Positions 36,437-46,084 of a stretch of 64,000 bases of DNA are shown piece by piece. The stretch comes from Granulicella arctica. GTDB lineage: Bacteria; Acidobacteriota; Terriglobia; Terriglobales; Acidobacteriaceae. The translations under genes and the position numbers were made by a program. Position 1 is the first letter of the stretch; each line of letters opens with the position of its first letter. The notes under the pieces were generated by a model. That model did no database searches, was not told the DNA's origin, and saw only the letters and a list, made by a program, of their open reading frames with translations. Location of the stretch: positions 3,720,001-3,784,000 of the forward strand of contig NZ_JAGTUT010000001.1 in NCBI RefSeq assembly GCF_025685605.1, in the 5' to 3' direction.

Positions 36437-39400
36437 ATGCGCAAAATTACGTTTTATCGGCCCGCCTTCACGAAGACATCCACCACTCTGGCGCTGCTTG
36501 CCCTAACAGCACAATTGGTTCTAGCGCAGCAACGGCATGCTATGCCCTCTGCCGAGACCGCACCCGCCTCTGAACCGGTGGTGGCTCCAGTACCCGCCGG
36601 CCAGTCAGTTCCTTTCGGGCTGACCTTGCCGCTCAGGAACGTCGCCAACCTTCAGGCTCTCTTGCATGCGCAGCAGGACCCAAAGAGCGCCCAGTATCAT
36701 CAGTATCTTTCGCGGCAACAATTCCTGGATCAGTTTGGGCCGACCGAGGCAGACTACGATCGCGTCGTAGCCTTCGCGAAGGCGCAGGGCATGTCGGTCA
36801 CCAAGACCTTCCCGAATCGTCTGCTCGTCAACGTCACGGGAACGTCCAAACAGATCAAGAGTGCTTTCGCGGTTAATCTCCAGGTTCACCAGAACAAGAC
36901 TGAAAATCACACCTACTATGCTCCGGACGTCGAGCCGAGTGTAGGCGGTTCTCTTCCAATCCTGAGCGTAGTTGGCCTGAGCACGCGCGAGCGTCCGCAC
37001 CCCATGCTGGTGCATGCCAACACAGTCGTTGCGAACACGACTGGTTCAGGGGCAAGCGGCCAATTCCTCGGCAGTGACATGCGTGCTGCTTACGCTCCTG
37101 GCGTAAGCCTCGATGGCGCAGGCCAGACGGTCGGCCTCATCGAACTCGGGCCCTACAACCTCAGCGATGTACAGGCTTACTTCAAGGCAGTCAATCAGCC
37201 ACTCAACGTGCCGATCTACAACGTTCTCCTCAACGTTGATGGAGTCTGCTCCGGTACATCGGCCACAGGAGGCTGTGACGATGGCGAAGAAGTGATCGAC
37301 ATTGAGCAGGCTATCTCCATGGCACCGGGCCTGAGCGGGCTTATCGTGTACGAAGCCTATGGCTCCGGCAGTGACGCCCTCACCGCGTTTGCCCAGGCGG
37401 CCAGTGACAATGTGGCGAAGCAGCTAAGCCTCAGCTTCGGTTTTGGTGGAATTCCATCCACGATGCAGGGATACGAACAGGTCTTCATGGAACTGGCAGC
37501 GCAGGGACAGAATCTCTTTATTGCATCCGGAGATTCGGGTGCCAACGTGGGTGGTGTAGGCTACCCGGGCAATAGCCCCAACGTGACAGATGTTGGTGGC
37601 ACGGATCTGGTAACCGCCGGCCCTGGTGGTGCCTGGCAGGCTGAATCGGCATGGGTCGGCAGCGGTGGCGGCTGGAATACTCAATCACCTATTCCTGGCT
37701 ATCAGCTTCCTGTTATCAACAACAGCAACGCTGGATCCCCAAGCTTCCGCAACATCCCCGATATCGCCATGGAAGCCAACACGGACAATTTCTTCTGCGC
37801 GAACGGAAGCTGCCAGGGCGGCATCGGCGGTACAAGCCTTGCAGCACCCAGATGGGCTGGTTTCCTCGCTCTTGCGAATCAGCAGGCAAACGGCAACCCT
37901 ATCGGCTTCGTCAATCAAACCTTCTACGCACTTGGTCAGACCTCGAACTACACAAGCAGCTTTCACGACATCGTCATGGGCAACGACTTCAACACAGGCA
38001 GTCCGAATCTCTTCCAGGCAGTACAGGGCTACGACCTGACGACGGGCTGGGGTAGCCCAACGGGGCAATCCATGCTCGATACTCTGGCTCCGCCAAGCCT
38101 CAGCTCTGCTCCGAACTTCTCCCTCACTGCAAGCCCAGCCACGGTCAACCTGACGCCTGGCGGTTCCGCAAGCGGAACGGTCACGCTGCTTCCGGCCAAT
38201 GGTTTTGCCGGCACCGTGGATCTGACAGTGACCGCGATTGGATCGCCAGCCGGGGTGACCGCGACGCTTGTTGCCAACTCGCTCACAGGCTCTGGACAGA
38301 CGACACTGAACATCGAAACGACGGCGAGTACTCCGGGTGGAAATTTTGTTGTCGCTGTCACAGGCAGCAGCAACGGACTGATGCACACCGCCTATGTCAA
38401 CGTAGCGCTGCCGGACTTCAGACTTATTGCCACCCCATCCAGCCTGTACGTCAATCAGAGCAACAAGACGAAGGGTACGATCACGGTGAACGCGATCAAC
38501 GGATTTACAAGTCCGGTTGCGCTTTCGCTGGCGAACACACCACCATTCGTTACGGCAAAGTTCTCGTCCACCGCAACTCCTGACGTAAGCCAGTTGTTGC
38601 TCAAAGCCGGTGTCACTGCACCGACCAGCAGTGGCTCAGTATTGGCGGTCTCCGGCACCTCGGGGGCAACCACGCGCACGGTCTCTTCGCTCACCGTTGC
38701 AGTCAACGCCGGACTCGGTGACTGCGGTCTTGGTACAGAGGTTAATCTTGCAAGCAGCTATAACCTCGCGGCTATTCGTTCCGATGGAACGACGTTTACC
38801 GACGGTGGTCTCGACGGTGGCGGCTCTGCCTACTCCGCGAAGTTGCTGACGAGGGCACGTGTACTCAACGGCATTCATTTCCAGATCGGCCCACCGAATG
38901 TTCTGGACGCTGTAAGCGGAACCGGGCAGACGATTGCGCTCCCCCGCGGACGGTATAACCTGCTCCAGCTTCTCGCGACGGGGATCGATGGGAATCAGAC
39001 CAGCCAACCCCTCACAGTCACCTATGCAGACGGGTCGACGACGCAACTGACACCAGGCTTCAGTGACTGGTTCACCCCATCTGTAAACGTAAACGAGGGC
39101 GAAGCAGTCGCTATGCCCTATCGCAACACCAGCAAGGGAACTCCAGACAATCGGCAGTTCAATGTGTACGGATACAGTCTGCCGCTTAACAGTGCTAAGA
39201 CTATCGTGAGCATGACGCTTCCCAACAATCGCGCTGTGATCGTGTTGTCCGCGACCCTGTCGGATCTGCCGCTTGGGAACGAGGTCGACCTGAGCAAGGC
39301 CTACAACGCAACCGGCATCTATACGGACGGCACGACCTTCGCGCCCGACGGTGGCCTCGATGCGGGCGGTACGGCGTACTCCGCCAATCTGCTCAATGGA

Positions 39401-39886
39401 CTTACCGCAAACGGACAGGAGATCGTCGTTGGACCTTCAAACTTCCGTCTTGGCGGCAGCAATGTTCCTGACGTCGTATACGGAGCAGGTCAGACGATTG
39501 CTCTTCCTGCCGGTTTCTATTCCGAACTAAAGCTGCTCGGCACAGGAGTACAAGGCGACCAGCAGAGCCAGGTCCTCACCGTGCACTATGCTGATGGTTC
39601 CAAAGAGACCTTCAACCAGAGCTTCAGCGACTGGTCTTCGCTCACAGGCTATTCAAATGAGTCATTGGCAATCAAGACGGCTTACAGAAATAACAATGAC
39701 GGCACAGAAGATCAACAAGCCTTCAATGTGTATCTCTACTCACTCAAACTGAATCCGCTGAAGCTCGTCAAGAGCATCACACTTCCAGACAATAGAAATG
39801 TGGTCCTTACCTCCATCACGCTTGCGCCCCCATCACTTGTCGACCTTGAACCCTTGGTATGTCCATTGATCGAAGAGATCAAATAG
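36437..39886 (+). CDS. Secreted S53 (pro-kumamolisin/sedolisin) serine-carboxyl protease with duplicated C-terminal domain
   Basis: 1149 residues. A signal peptide ends near QLVLAQ (residue 31). Residues 50-190 are the pro-kumamolisin activation domain (FGLTLPLRNVANLQALLHAQ). The S53 catalytic domain spans about 205-560 with Glu284 and Asp288 (DDGEEVIDIEQA), Asp366 (ASGDSGAN) and Ser467 (GGTSLAAPRWAG), the full sedolisin set. The C-terminal Asp/Gly segment SFHDIVMGNDFNTG is probably the calcium site. Ig-like sections follow (565-760), and then two copies of a ~180-residue domain (764-940 and 945-1128). The family works at acid pH outside the cell, fitting an acidophilic soil habitat. It is a single gene with a terminator hairpin after the stop. 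Confidence 0.9.
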   Translation: MRKITFYRPAFTKTSTTLALLALTAQLVLAQQRHAMPSAETAPASEPVVAPVPAGQSVPFGLTLPLRNVANLQALLHAQQDPKSAQYHQYLSRQQFLDQFGPTEADYDRVVAFAKAQGMSVTKTFPNRLLVNVTGTSKQIKSAFAVNLQVHQNKTENHTYYAPDVEPSVGGSLPILSVVGLSTRERPHPMLVHANTVVANTTGSGASGQFLGSDMRAAYAPGVSLDGAGQTVGLIELGPYNLSDVQAYFKAVNQPLNVPIYNVLLNVDGVCSGTSATGGCDDGEEVIDIEQAISMAPGLSGLIVYEAYGSGSDALTAFAQAASDNVAKQLSLSFGFGGIPSTMQGYEQVFMELAAQGQNLFIASGDSGANVGGVGYPGNSPNVTDVGGTDLVTAGPGGAWQAESAWVGSGGGWNTQSPIPGYQLPVINNSNAGSPSFRNIPDIAMEANTDNFFCANGSCQGGIGGTSLAAPRWAGFLALANQQANGNPIGFVNQTFYALGQTSNYTSSFHDIVMGNDFNTGSPNLFQAVQGYDLTTGWGSPTGQSMLDTLAPPSLSSAPNFSLTASPATVNLTPGGSASGTVTLLPANGFAGTVDLTVTAIGSPAGVTATLVANSLTGSGQTTLNIETTASTPGGNFVVAVTGSSNGLMHTAYVNVALPDFRLIATPSSLYVNQSNKTKGTITVNAINGFTSPVALSLANTPPFVTAKFSSTATPDVSQLLLKAGVTAPTSSGSVLAVSGTSGATTRTVSSLTVAVNAGLGDCGLGTEVNLASSYNLAAIRSDGTTFTDGGLDGGGSAYSAKLLTRARVLNGIHFQIGPPNVLDAVSGTGQTIALPRGRYNLLQLLATGIDGNQTSQPLTVTYADGSTTQLTPGFSDWFTPSVNVNEGEAVAMPYRNTSKGTPDNRQFNVYGYSLPLNSAKTIVSMTLPNNRAVIVLSATLSDLPLGNEVDLSKAYNATGIYTDGTTFAPDGGLDAGGTAYSANLLNGLTANGQEIVVGPSNFRLGGSNVPDVVYGAGQTIALPAGFYSELKLLGTGVQGDQQSQVLTVHYADGSKETFNQSFSDWSSLTGYSNESLAIKTAYRNNNDGTEDQQAFNVYLYSLKLNPLKLVKSITLPDNRNVVLTSITLAPPSLVDLEPLVCPLIEEIK

Positions 39887-39911
39887 CGACTGTAACCTTC
39901 GATGATCCGTC

Positions 39912-39948
39912 GCGCCGCTCCCATTCATTTGTATGAAGGAAGCGGCGC
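39912..39948. terminator. Stem-loop between the S53 protease gene and pyrE
   Basis: GCGCCGCTCCC pairs with GGAAGCGGCGC (one mismatch), continued by ATTCAT/ATGAAG around a short loop. It lies 26 bp beyond the protease stop and between convergent genes, so it may serve both directions. Confidence 0.65.
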
Positions 39949-39995
39949 CTCTAGTTCCTGTGCATTGAGCGAAATACGACGAACATCAGAAACCT

Positions 39996-40655
39996 TTACT
40001 TAAACCCCTGTGCAGCGACATGCGCCTTTCTCACATCACTGGCCGTATAGAGCGCCAGAAACGGAGCGTCTCCGGCCGCAGCTTCAATCGCCGCCCGTCC
40101 ACCCTGCTCCCGATCGACAAGGCACAACACTCCAACCACCACCATGCCCGCCTCGCGCGTTGCCTCAATGGCCGTAATGGTTGACCCTCCAGTTGTACAG
40201 ACATCATCAACGATTACGACCGAAGCGCCAGCCTTCAGGAATCCCTCAACCCGCCGTCCCGTCCCATGCGCCTTCTCCGCCTTCCGCACAAGGAAGCCGT
40301 GTACCAGCGTCGGCTCCGGACCTGGATCATCATCCTCTTCGAACTCGAGCGCCCCCGAAAGCTCAAGAATCTCCCGATAGTCTGCCAGTGCCCACGCACT
40401 CGCGCTCGCCGTATTGGCCACCAGCGGATCAGCACCCATCGTCAGCCCACCTACCGCCTCAGCCTCCGGAAACTGCTCACGGATCAGTTCATACAGCAAC
40501 AAGCCGGCAAGCCGTCCGCCCTCAGCATGCAGCGTTGTTGTTCGGCAATCGATGTAGTAGTCACTGCGTCTACCACTCGCAAGCAGAAAGTCGCCAAGCT
40601 TGAACGAGTGTGTCGCAATCAGGTTGAGCAGGGAAGTACGATTGTCCAAAGGCAT
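39996..40655 (-). CDS. pyrE: Orotate phosphoribosyltransferase
   Basis: 219 residues from the ATG at 40653-40655 (an in-frame ATG 39 bp earlier is less likely). It makes orotidine 5'-monophosphate from orotate and PRPP in pyrimidine synthesis. FKLGDFLLASGRRSDYYIDC is the N-terminal substrate loop, VGGLTMGADPLVANTAS the flexible region, KAHGTGRRVEGFL the catalytic Lys/His loop, and VVIVDDVCTTGGSTITAIEA the PRPP-binding motif. An unusual acidic insertion (ALEFEEDDDPGPEPTLVHG) precedes the catalytic loop, making it slightly longer than typical. The gene follows the CPBP protease by 83 bp on the same strand. Confidence 0.92.
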   Translation of the reverse strand: MPLDNRTSLLNLIATHSFKLGDFLLASGRRSDYYIDCRTTTLHAEGGRLAGLLLYELIREQFPEAEAVGGLTMGADPLVANTASASAWALADYREILELSGALEFEEDDDPGPEPTLVHGFLVRKAEKAHGTGRRVEGFLKAGASVVIVDDVCTTGGSTITAIEATREAGMVVVGVLCLVDREQGGRAAIEAAAGDAPFLALYTASDVRKAHVAAQGFK

Positions 40656-40738
40656 AAGCCGATTGTAACGAACCAGTGGGAGGTGTTCACGCATGTGTCA
40701 CGCGATTGTACGCGGCGGAGAGCATTGCTCCACAAGCT

Positions 40739-41701
40739 TCAACGCGCAACTTTATCCAGATGCCTGTAGCCGCCAGTCGCAATAAAAAGTACCAGGAACA
40801 CCGAAAAGTTATAGCTCCCATGCACCAGCACCGAGCAGGCCAGCGAGCGCGTCTTCACCCGCACCGCCGTGAGTAATATCGACACCGCTCCAAGCAGCAG
40901 CACCGCAGCCCAGGTATAGCCAAGTTGTTGCGCGTGCAGTAGAGCAAAGCAGGCGCTCGTAACCAGGCTCGAGATGAGGACCGCAGGCAGACTGCGGAAC
41001 GTGATGTTGCCAGTCTCTGGTGCCAACCCAGCCGAGCGCTCCTCACGAAATGTAACGAAGTGTTGCGGTGGTTCTTCACCGCGCAAGCGGCAGACTGAGA
41101 ACTGAAAAACATACCGCACCATCGGTCCAAGCCAATCGAAAGCGATCGCAAACGCGGGAAGCAGAAAGCCTCGGAAGCAGACCTCTTCAAACAGCGGAGC
41201 GAGCAGTGTCCCAAAGAAGGTAACAAGCCACACGTCGGAAGTCGATTTGAAGAAGTCATCCATCGGCACAGTCTTTGGCATGGAGATCAGGCTTGAAATT
41301 CCCTGAACAGTCCATCCGCTCAGGATCCCAAGCGGAATCAGCTTCGCAGCCAGAGTGAGCGCCTTACGACCGTTCCACTCGATACCAGCCAGAAAGCTTC
41401 GATGCCAAAGCAGCGGAAAGACAAACCAGCAGACTGCCAGCGTCACCACGTACGTTGCGCCTTCAGATGCCAGCAGCAGCTTCGGATGCTTCAAACTTAC
41501 GGCCACCGGCGAACCGCCGTGCATCAACGGCAGCAACACGACAGCCTGCGACAGGAGCAGCAGCAGTCCGGCAATCAGTAGAAATAGCAGTGCATAGCCA
41601 AAATGCGGAACTCGAGCAGAAGGCAACTCGTGTTCTGGGGAGGCAAGCTCCCACTCCCCAACCTTGATCTCACCCAGCGACTCTGGCGATTCTTCGCTCA
41701 T
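40739..41701 (-). CDS. CPBP family intramembrane glutamic endopeptidase
   Basis: 320 residues. A cytoplasmic N-terminal tail of about 35 residues is followed by about eight membrane segments. The Abi/CPBP (Rce1-like) signature is present: [15 protein letters not shown] (EExxxR), and downstream [20 protein letters not shown] with the conserved His. The last motif [20 protein letters not shown] carries the final His and Asn. Members are membrane proteases for prenylated proteins or peptides, and some give bacteriocin self-immunity; the substrate here is unknown. It overlaps uvrA by 4 bp (ATGA), so it is co-translated with it. That pairing has no obvious functional logic. Confidence 0.85.
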   Translation of the reverse strand: MSEESPESLGEIKVGEWELASPEHELPSARVPHFGYALLFLLIAGLLLLLSQAVVLLPLMHGGSPVAVSLKHPKLLLASEGATYVVTLAVCWFVFPLLWHRSFLAGIEWNGRKALTLAAKLIPLGILSGWTVQGISSLISMPKTVPMDDFFKSTSDVWLVTFFGTLLAPLFEEVCFRGFLLPAFAIAFDWLGPMVRYVFQFSVCRLRGEEPPQHFVTFREERSAGLAPETGNITFRSLPAVLISSLVTSACFALLHAQQLGYTWAAVLLLGAVSILLTAVRVKTRSLACSVLVHGSYNFSVFLVLFIATGGYRHLDKVAR

Positions 41702-44700
41702 ACCTTTTTCTTCGGCCTGCCAACAGCTTTCTTCGCCGTCTTTTTTGCCGGAACGACACGAGCCGTCGGAACGCCAGTCTTCTTCTCAGGAGCCACGAAC
41801 TTCCCGCGAGCCACCTTCTGGCGATCCGCCGCCGCGACGATATCGTCAGGCTGAGCACCTGCATGGCCCGCACCACCAGAACCGTTTGTCCCGGCAGAGT
41901 TGGTAGCGTAATGCCTAGCCAGAAAGCTCCCCGTATGCGAAGCCGCAACCGTCGCAACCTGCTCCGGAGTTCCGTGCGCGATCACGCGACCGCCGCCTTC
42001 GCCACCTTCAGGACCCATGTCCAGCAGGTAGTCTGCATTGCGGATAATGTCTAAGTTGTGCTCAATGATGATGACCGTATTGCCCAGATCCGTCAGGCGA
42101 TGCAGCACCTCCAGAAGCTTGCGCACATCGTCAAAGTGCAATCCGGTTGTCGGCTCGTCAAGCAGGTAAAGCGTTCGACCCGTCTGCCGCTTCGAGAGTT
42201 CACGGGCCAGCTTCATCCGCTGCGCCTCACCGCCCGAAAGCGTCGTCGCCGACTGCCCAAGATGAATGTAGCCAAGCCCAACATCGACCAGCGTCTGCAG
42301 CTTGATCGCAACCGTAGGAATGTCCTTCAGGATCGGCACAGCGTCCGCAATCGGCAGTTCCAGCAGATCTGCAATCGAGTAGCCGTTGAACTTAACCGTC
42401 AATGTTTCCTGGTTGTAACGCCTCCCGTTACACACATCACACAGCACATAAACGTCCGGCAGGAAGTTCATCTCGATGCGCCGCTGTCCCTCGCCCTGGC
42501 AAGCCTCACATCGACCGCCCTGCACGTTGAACGAGAATCGTCCCGGCTTGTACCCGCGCTCACGCGAGTCCGGCAGCATCGCGAACAGGTCGCGCATCGC
42601 CGTAAACACGCCTGTATAGGTCGCAGGGTTAGACCGTGGTGTCCGTCCAATCGCCGATTGGTCGATCTGGATCACTTTGTCTAACTGGTCGATGCCGCGC
42701 ACCGCGCCATGCTGTCCCGGTTCTTCCCTAGAACCGTAAAGCTCCTTCGCAAGTGCGCGATAGAGAATGTCATTCACCAGCGTGCTCTTACCCGAGCCAC
42801 TTACACCGGTCACAACCGTCATCACGCCGATAGGGAAGTGCGCCGTCACATGCTGCAGGTTGTGCGAATGTGCATCCTCAACCGTCAGCCACTTGCCCGT
42901 CAACGGCCGCGGCTCAGCCCGCGCTACAATCTCGATCTTGCCCGCAAGATACTGCCCGGTCAGCGACTCAGGATTGTCCATCACCTCCTGCGGCGTTCCA
43001 CTCGCAATCAGAAAGCCGCCGTTCTTTCCAGCGCCCGGCCCAAGGTCAAGCACGTAATCCGCCTTGCGAATTGTGTCCTCGTCATGCTCCACAACCAGCA
43101 CGGTATTGCCAAGATCCCGCAGCGCCTCAAGCGCCGTAATCAACCGCTGGTTATCCCGCTGGTGCAGCCCAATCGAAGGTTCATCAAGTACATACAACAC
43201 GCCGCGCAACTTCGAGCCAATCTGCGTAGCCAGTCGAATCCGCTGCCCTTCGCCGCCCGAGAGTGTAGCCGCCGAACGATCGAGCGAAAGGTAGCCAAGA
43301 CCGACAGCATTTAGAAATTCAAGCCGTTCGATCACCTCACGCTGCAGACGATCCGCAATGATGCGGTCGCGTCCCGTGAAATGCATCGCCCGCGCTCCGG
43401 TGAGAGCCCGCTCCAGCGGCAATGCCGTAAAGTCTGCGATCGACGCATCATTTACCGTCACTGCAAGCGACTCCGGCCGCAGCCTCTTACCCTTGCATCG
43501 CGGGCACGCCGTCGCCGACATGAACTGCATCATGTACTCGCGGTAACCCTCGGACTTCGTCTCCTCGAGGTTGCTGCGCAAGTACGCAAAGATTCCATGA
43601 AATCCAGTCCGGCTCGTTTCGCCCTTCGGCGGTCCATAGAGCAGCAGGTCCTGTTGAATCTTCGTCAGATCGCTGAACGGCTGCTTCAGGTTGATCTTGT
43701 ACTTTTCAGCTGCCAGCTTGATCAGCCGCAGCAGATATTGCGACGCCGATCCTGGTCCCATCGCGCCATCGAGCAGCGGCTTCGACCAGTCAGCAATCGT
43801 CTTCGCCGGATCGAAATCGTAGATGCTGCCAAGTCCGTGGCACTCCGGGCAGGCACCGTAGTTCGAGTTGAACGAGAAGCTGCGCGGCTCCAGCCGAGGC
43901 ACGTTGATCCCGCAGTCAGGGCAAGCCATGGACGAGGAATACAGCGTCTCCTCCATCCCATGAATCGCCACCAGCACAAGACCGTTCGCCATTTGGAGCG
44001 CCTTCGTCACCGAGGTCTCCAGCCGGCGCGTGTCGTAGATTGGTGCCGCTCCAACCTCAGCCGCCGCGACACCCGCCACAGGCTTCAGAATGATCCGATC
44101 GACGACAGCCTCAACCGTATGATTCTTGCGCTTCTCAAGCCGCATTCCTTCGGTGAGTTCCGTCATCTCGCCGTCGATGCGCGCACGAAAACCCTGCTGG
44201 TCCAACGCTTCCAGCTCTTCGCGAAATTCTCCTTTGCGCCCACGAACAATCGGCGCATATACGGTGATCCGCTCACCGGGAGCGAGTGCCACGATGCGCT
44301 CGACTATCTGCTCCGCCGACTGCCGCGAGATGGTCCGACCGCAGTTCGGGCAGTGTGGCTGACCAACCGATGCATACAGCAACCGGAGGTAGTCGTAAAT
44401 CTCCGTGATCGTCCCAACAGTGGAGCGTGGGCTACGGCTCGTAGTCTTTTGTTCAATCGAAATAGCGGGAGATAGACCGTCTATCGCGTCAACGTCGGGC
44501 CGTTCCATCTGGTCGAGGAACTGCCGCGCATACGCCGACAGGGTCTCGACGTAACGCCGCTGGCCCTCTGCATAGATCGTGTCGAACGCAAGCGAAGACT
44601 TTCCCGAACCGGAAAGGCCGGTCACAACAGTCAGCGTATTACGCGGAATGCTGACGTTGACATTGCGCAGATTGTGCTGCCGTGCGCCGCGAACGGTAAT

Positions 44701-44715
44701 GTGAGTGATGCCCAT
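41698..44715 (-). CDS. uvrA: Excinuclease ABC subunit A
   Basis: 1005 residues, of which the last ~70 are a Lys/Ala-rich extension beyond the usual UvrA end ([15 protein letters not shown]). It is the damage-recognition ATPase of nucleotide excision repair. The two ABC modules have Walker [21 protein letters not shown] and [20 protein letters not shown], and ABC signatures [18 protein letters not shown] and [18 protein letters not shown]. Zinc-binding cysteines are in CPNCGR, CPDCGI...CPECHG and CEACQG...CDVCNG. The basic tail resembles DNA-binding tails of histone-like proteins and may add nonspecific DNA affinity. It is the first gene of a uvrA-CPBP-(pyrE) run. Confidence 0.96.
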   Translation of the reverse strand: MGITHITVRGARQHNLRNVNVSIPRNTLTVVTGLSGSGKSSLAFDTIYAEGQRRYVETLSAYARQFLDQMERPDVDAIDGLSPAISIEQKTTSRSPRSTVGTITEIYDYLRLLYASVGQPHCPNCGRTISRQSAEQIVERIVALAPGERITVYAPIVRGRKGEFREELEALDQQGFRARIDGEMTELTEGMRLEKRKNHTVEAVVDRIILKPVAGVAAAEVGAAPIYDTRRLETSVTKALQMANGLVLVAIHGMEETLYSSSMACPDCGINVPRLEPRSFSFNSNYGACPECHGLGSIYDFDPAKTIADWSKPLLDGAMGPGSASQYLLRLIKLAAEKYKINLKQPFSDLTKIQQDLLLYGPPKGETSRTGFHGIFAYLRSNLEETKSEGYREYMMQFMSATACPRCKGKRLRPESLAVTVNDASIADFTALPLERALTGARAMHFTGRDRIIADRLQREVIERLEFLNAVGLGYLSLDRSAATLSGGEGQRIRLATQIGSKLRGVLYVLDEPSIGLHQRDNQRLITALEALRDLGNTVLVVEHDEDTIRKADYVLDLGPGAGKNGGFLIASGTPQEVMDNPESLTGQYLAGKIEIVARAEPRPLTGKWLTVEDAHSHNLQHVTAHFPIGVMTVVTGVSGSGKSTLVNDILYRALAKELYGSREEPGQHGAVRGIDQLDKVIQIDQSAIGRTPRSNPATYTGVFTAMRDLFAMLPDSRERGYKPGRFSFNVQGGRCEACQGEGQRRIEMNFLPDVYVLCDVCNGRRYNQETLTVKFNGYSIADLLELPIADAVPILKDIPTVAIKLQTLVDVGLGYIHLGQSATTLSGGEAQRMKLARELSKRQTGRTLYLLDEPTTGLHFDDVRKLLEVLHRLTDLGNTVIIIEHNLDIIRNADYLLDMGPEGGEGGGRVIAHGTPEQVATVAASHTGSFLARHYATNSAGTNGSGGAGHAGAQPDDIVAAADRQKVARGKFVAPEKKTGVPTARVVPAKKTAKKAVGRPKKKV

Positions 44716-44954
44716 AGAGGTTTCTGGCGAGATACAGCCAAGTCTCTAGAATACGGCATCAGGGTCGATAATGCGTCATCGGCCCAGGCCGCCAACTTGA
44801 AATACAACTTCCCGTCCCGGAACGTGTATCCAATCAATCAATACCGATTTGCAGGTTGTGCAAGCGCAATGGCGCAGTATTTGTAAAATGGATCTCGGGA
44901 GACGAGCATCGGCCCAGAAGTCGATCTTCGTTAATCCAACTCAAGGGGTGTTGC

Positions 44955-45128
44955 GTGAGTACTTCGATCGTGCTGGTATGTGCAGTTCTGGCGTCAATGG
45001 CGGCAGGAGTTTTGATAGCCTATGGCGTCTGCAACGCAATGTTTGCACTTTTCCGCATCCACGCTCGTCAGGTAGCCACTCGAACGTCCACCAGCGTAGT
45101 TGCTGCGGCAAGCATCGTCGAGGGTTAG
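44955..45128 (+). CDS. Small single-pass membrane protein, unknown
   Basis: 57 residues from a GTG at 44955 preceded by AAGGGG at good spacing. One hydrophobic helix (SIVLVCAVLASMAAGVLIAY) is followed by GVCNAMFALFRIHARQVATR and a short Ser/Thr/Ala-rich tail. The basic stretch after the helix predicts the C-terminus inside. I do not recognise a named family, but the composition and ribosome site support a real gene. It lies between divergent uvrA and the convergent STN-like gene. Confidence 0.55.
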   Translation: MSTSIVLVCAVLASMAAGVLIAYGVCNAMFALFRIHARQVATRTSTSVVAAASIVEG

Positions 45129-45151
45129 AACCCCGCCCCGTCTCTACTCAT

Positions 45152-45898
45152 CTACTGCTGTGGCGGCAGCTGTTGCTGGCGTAGACGCTGCAGCTGCTCG
45201 TAGATCTGCTGCGGAGTCTTGACAGCATTGGGGTCGGTAGCCGGATCACCCGTAGTCGCGGGGGCCGCACCAGGTTGATTATTTGCAGAAGCGGGCGGCA
45301 CATTGGCCGGCGGAGCAGCCACCGGTTGGGCGGCAGGCTGTTGCACCTGGGGCTGCTGCGCATCATCTCCCGAACCCTCGTCGTCAAACCCCGGAGCATT
45401 CGGATTTGGCGGAGTCACCCCACCCTGTCGCGGCGTCAGGATCAGTTCGCCGGGTGAAGCGGCATCGCTCTGTAGCATCAAAACATTGCTTGCAGTCCCA
45501 TCGAGCAGCGCGGCCAAAACCGCAGACGGAGCAGACGGTCCATACTTCCCAAAGACCCGCTCCTCGGCGACACCACCCGTGATCTTGATGCCCGTCTGCC
45601 GTCCGATCTCCCGCAGAATCTGGTTCAAGCTCGAGTTATCAGCATCAACCGCAAGCTGGCCGTCCGCAAACGTCACATCGGCTCGCCGGGCAGGTCGCTG
45701 TGCAGGTGTTTGCGAAATTGAGTTAGTCGTTGAGGCCGAGTCGGTGGCAGTCACAGACGTCGGCGGAGTCCCCGGAAGCATCGCCGACGGCTTAGGCCGA
45801 GGAGTCACTCCGATTTGCCCAAACACTACAGCGCACGGCCACAGCCCTGCAATCAAGGTGAAGGTGACAACGACCCGGGCTGAATTAGGAAAGCGCAT
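45152..45898 (-). CDS. Secreted protein with STN-like domain and Pro/Gln-rich C-terminus
   Basis: 248 residues from the ATG at 45896-45898, which opens a signal peptide (MRFPNSARVVVTFTLIAGLW, cleavage near VFGQ). After a Ser/Thr/Pro linker, residues about 75-155 resemble the secretin/TonB short N-terminal (STN) domain: SSLNQILREIGRQTGIKITG and SAVLAALLDGTASNVLMLQS. The C-terminal 95 residues are low complexity (Pro, Gln, Ala, Asn), ending YEQLQRLRQQQLPPQQ. There is no secretin or receptor barrel after the STN domain, so it would be a free periplasmic protein. The function is unknown. Confidence 0.65.
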   Translation of the reverse strand: MRFPNSARVVVTFTLIAGLWPCAVVFGQIGVTPRPKPSAMLPGTPPTSVTATDSASTTNSISQTPAQRPARRADVTFADGQLAVDADNSSLNQILREIGRQTGIKITGGVAEERVFGKYGPSAPSAVLAALLDGTASNVLMLQSDAASPGELILTPRQGGVTPPNPNAPGFDDEGSGDDAQQPQVQQPAAQPVAAPPANVPPASANNQPGAAPATTGDPATDPNAVKTPQQIYEQLQRLRQQQLPPQQ

Positions 45899-46084
45899 CT
45901 GTACTATAGGACGCCGTGAATGCATCGAAGGTATCACGACGTGTGCCGAACACAGTCTACCGTGTTCTTAGAAGTAAAAGGCTTTGCGCACGTATCGAAC
46001 TGCCCGGTTCTTAGCGATGCTGCTCTACTTTGTATAGACTGACAGGGTCACCGGTCCAACCGGAACGAGAGGTCTGCTGGATCT

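Noticed and set aside
43381..44475. 364-codon plus-strand open frame opposite uvrA
   Set aside because: Arg/Gln/His-rich composition and complete overlap with UvrA coding sequence mark it as a shadow frame.
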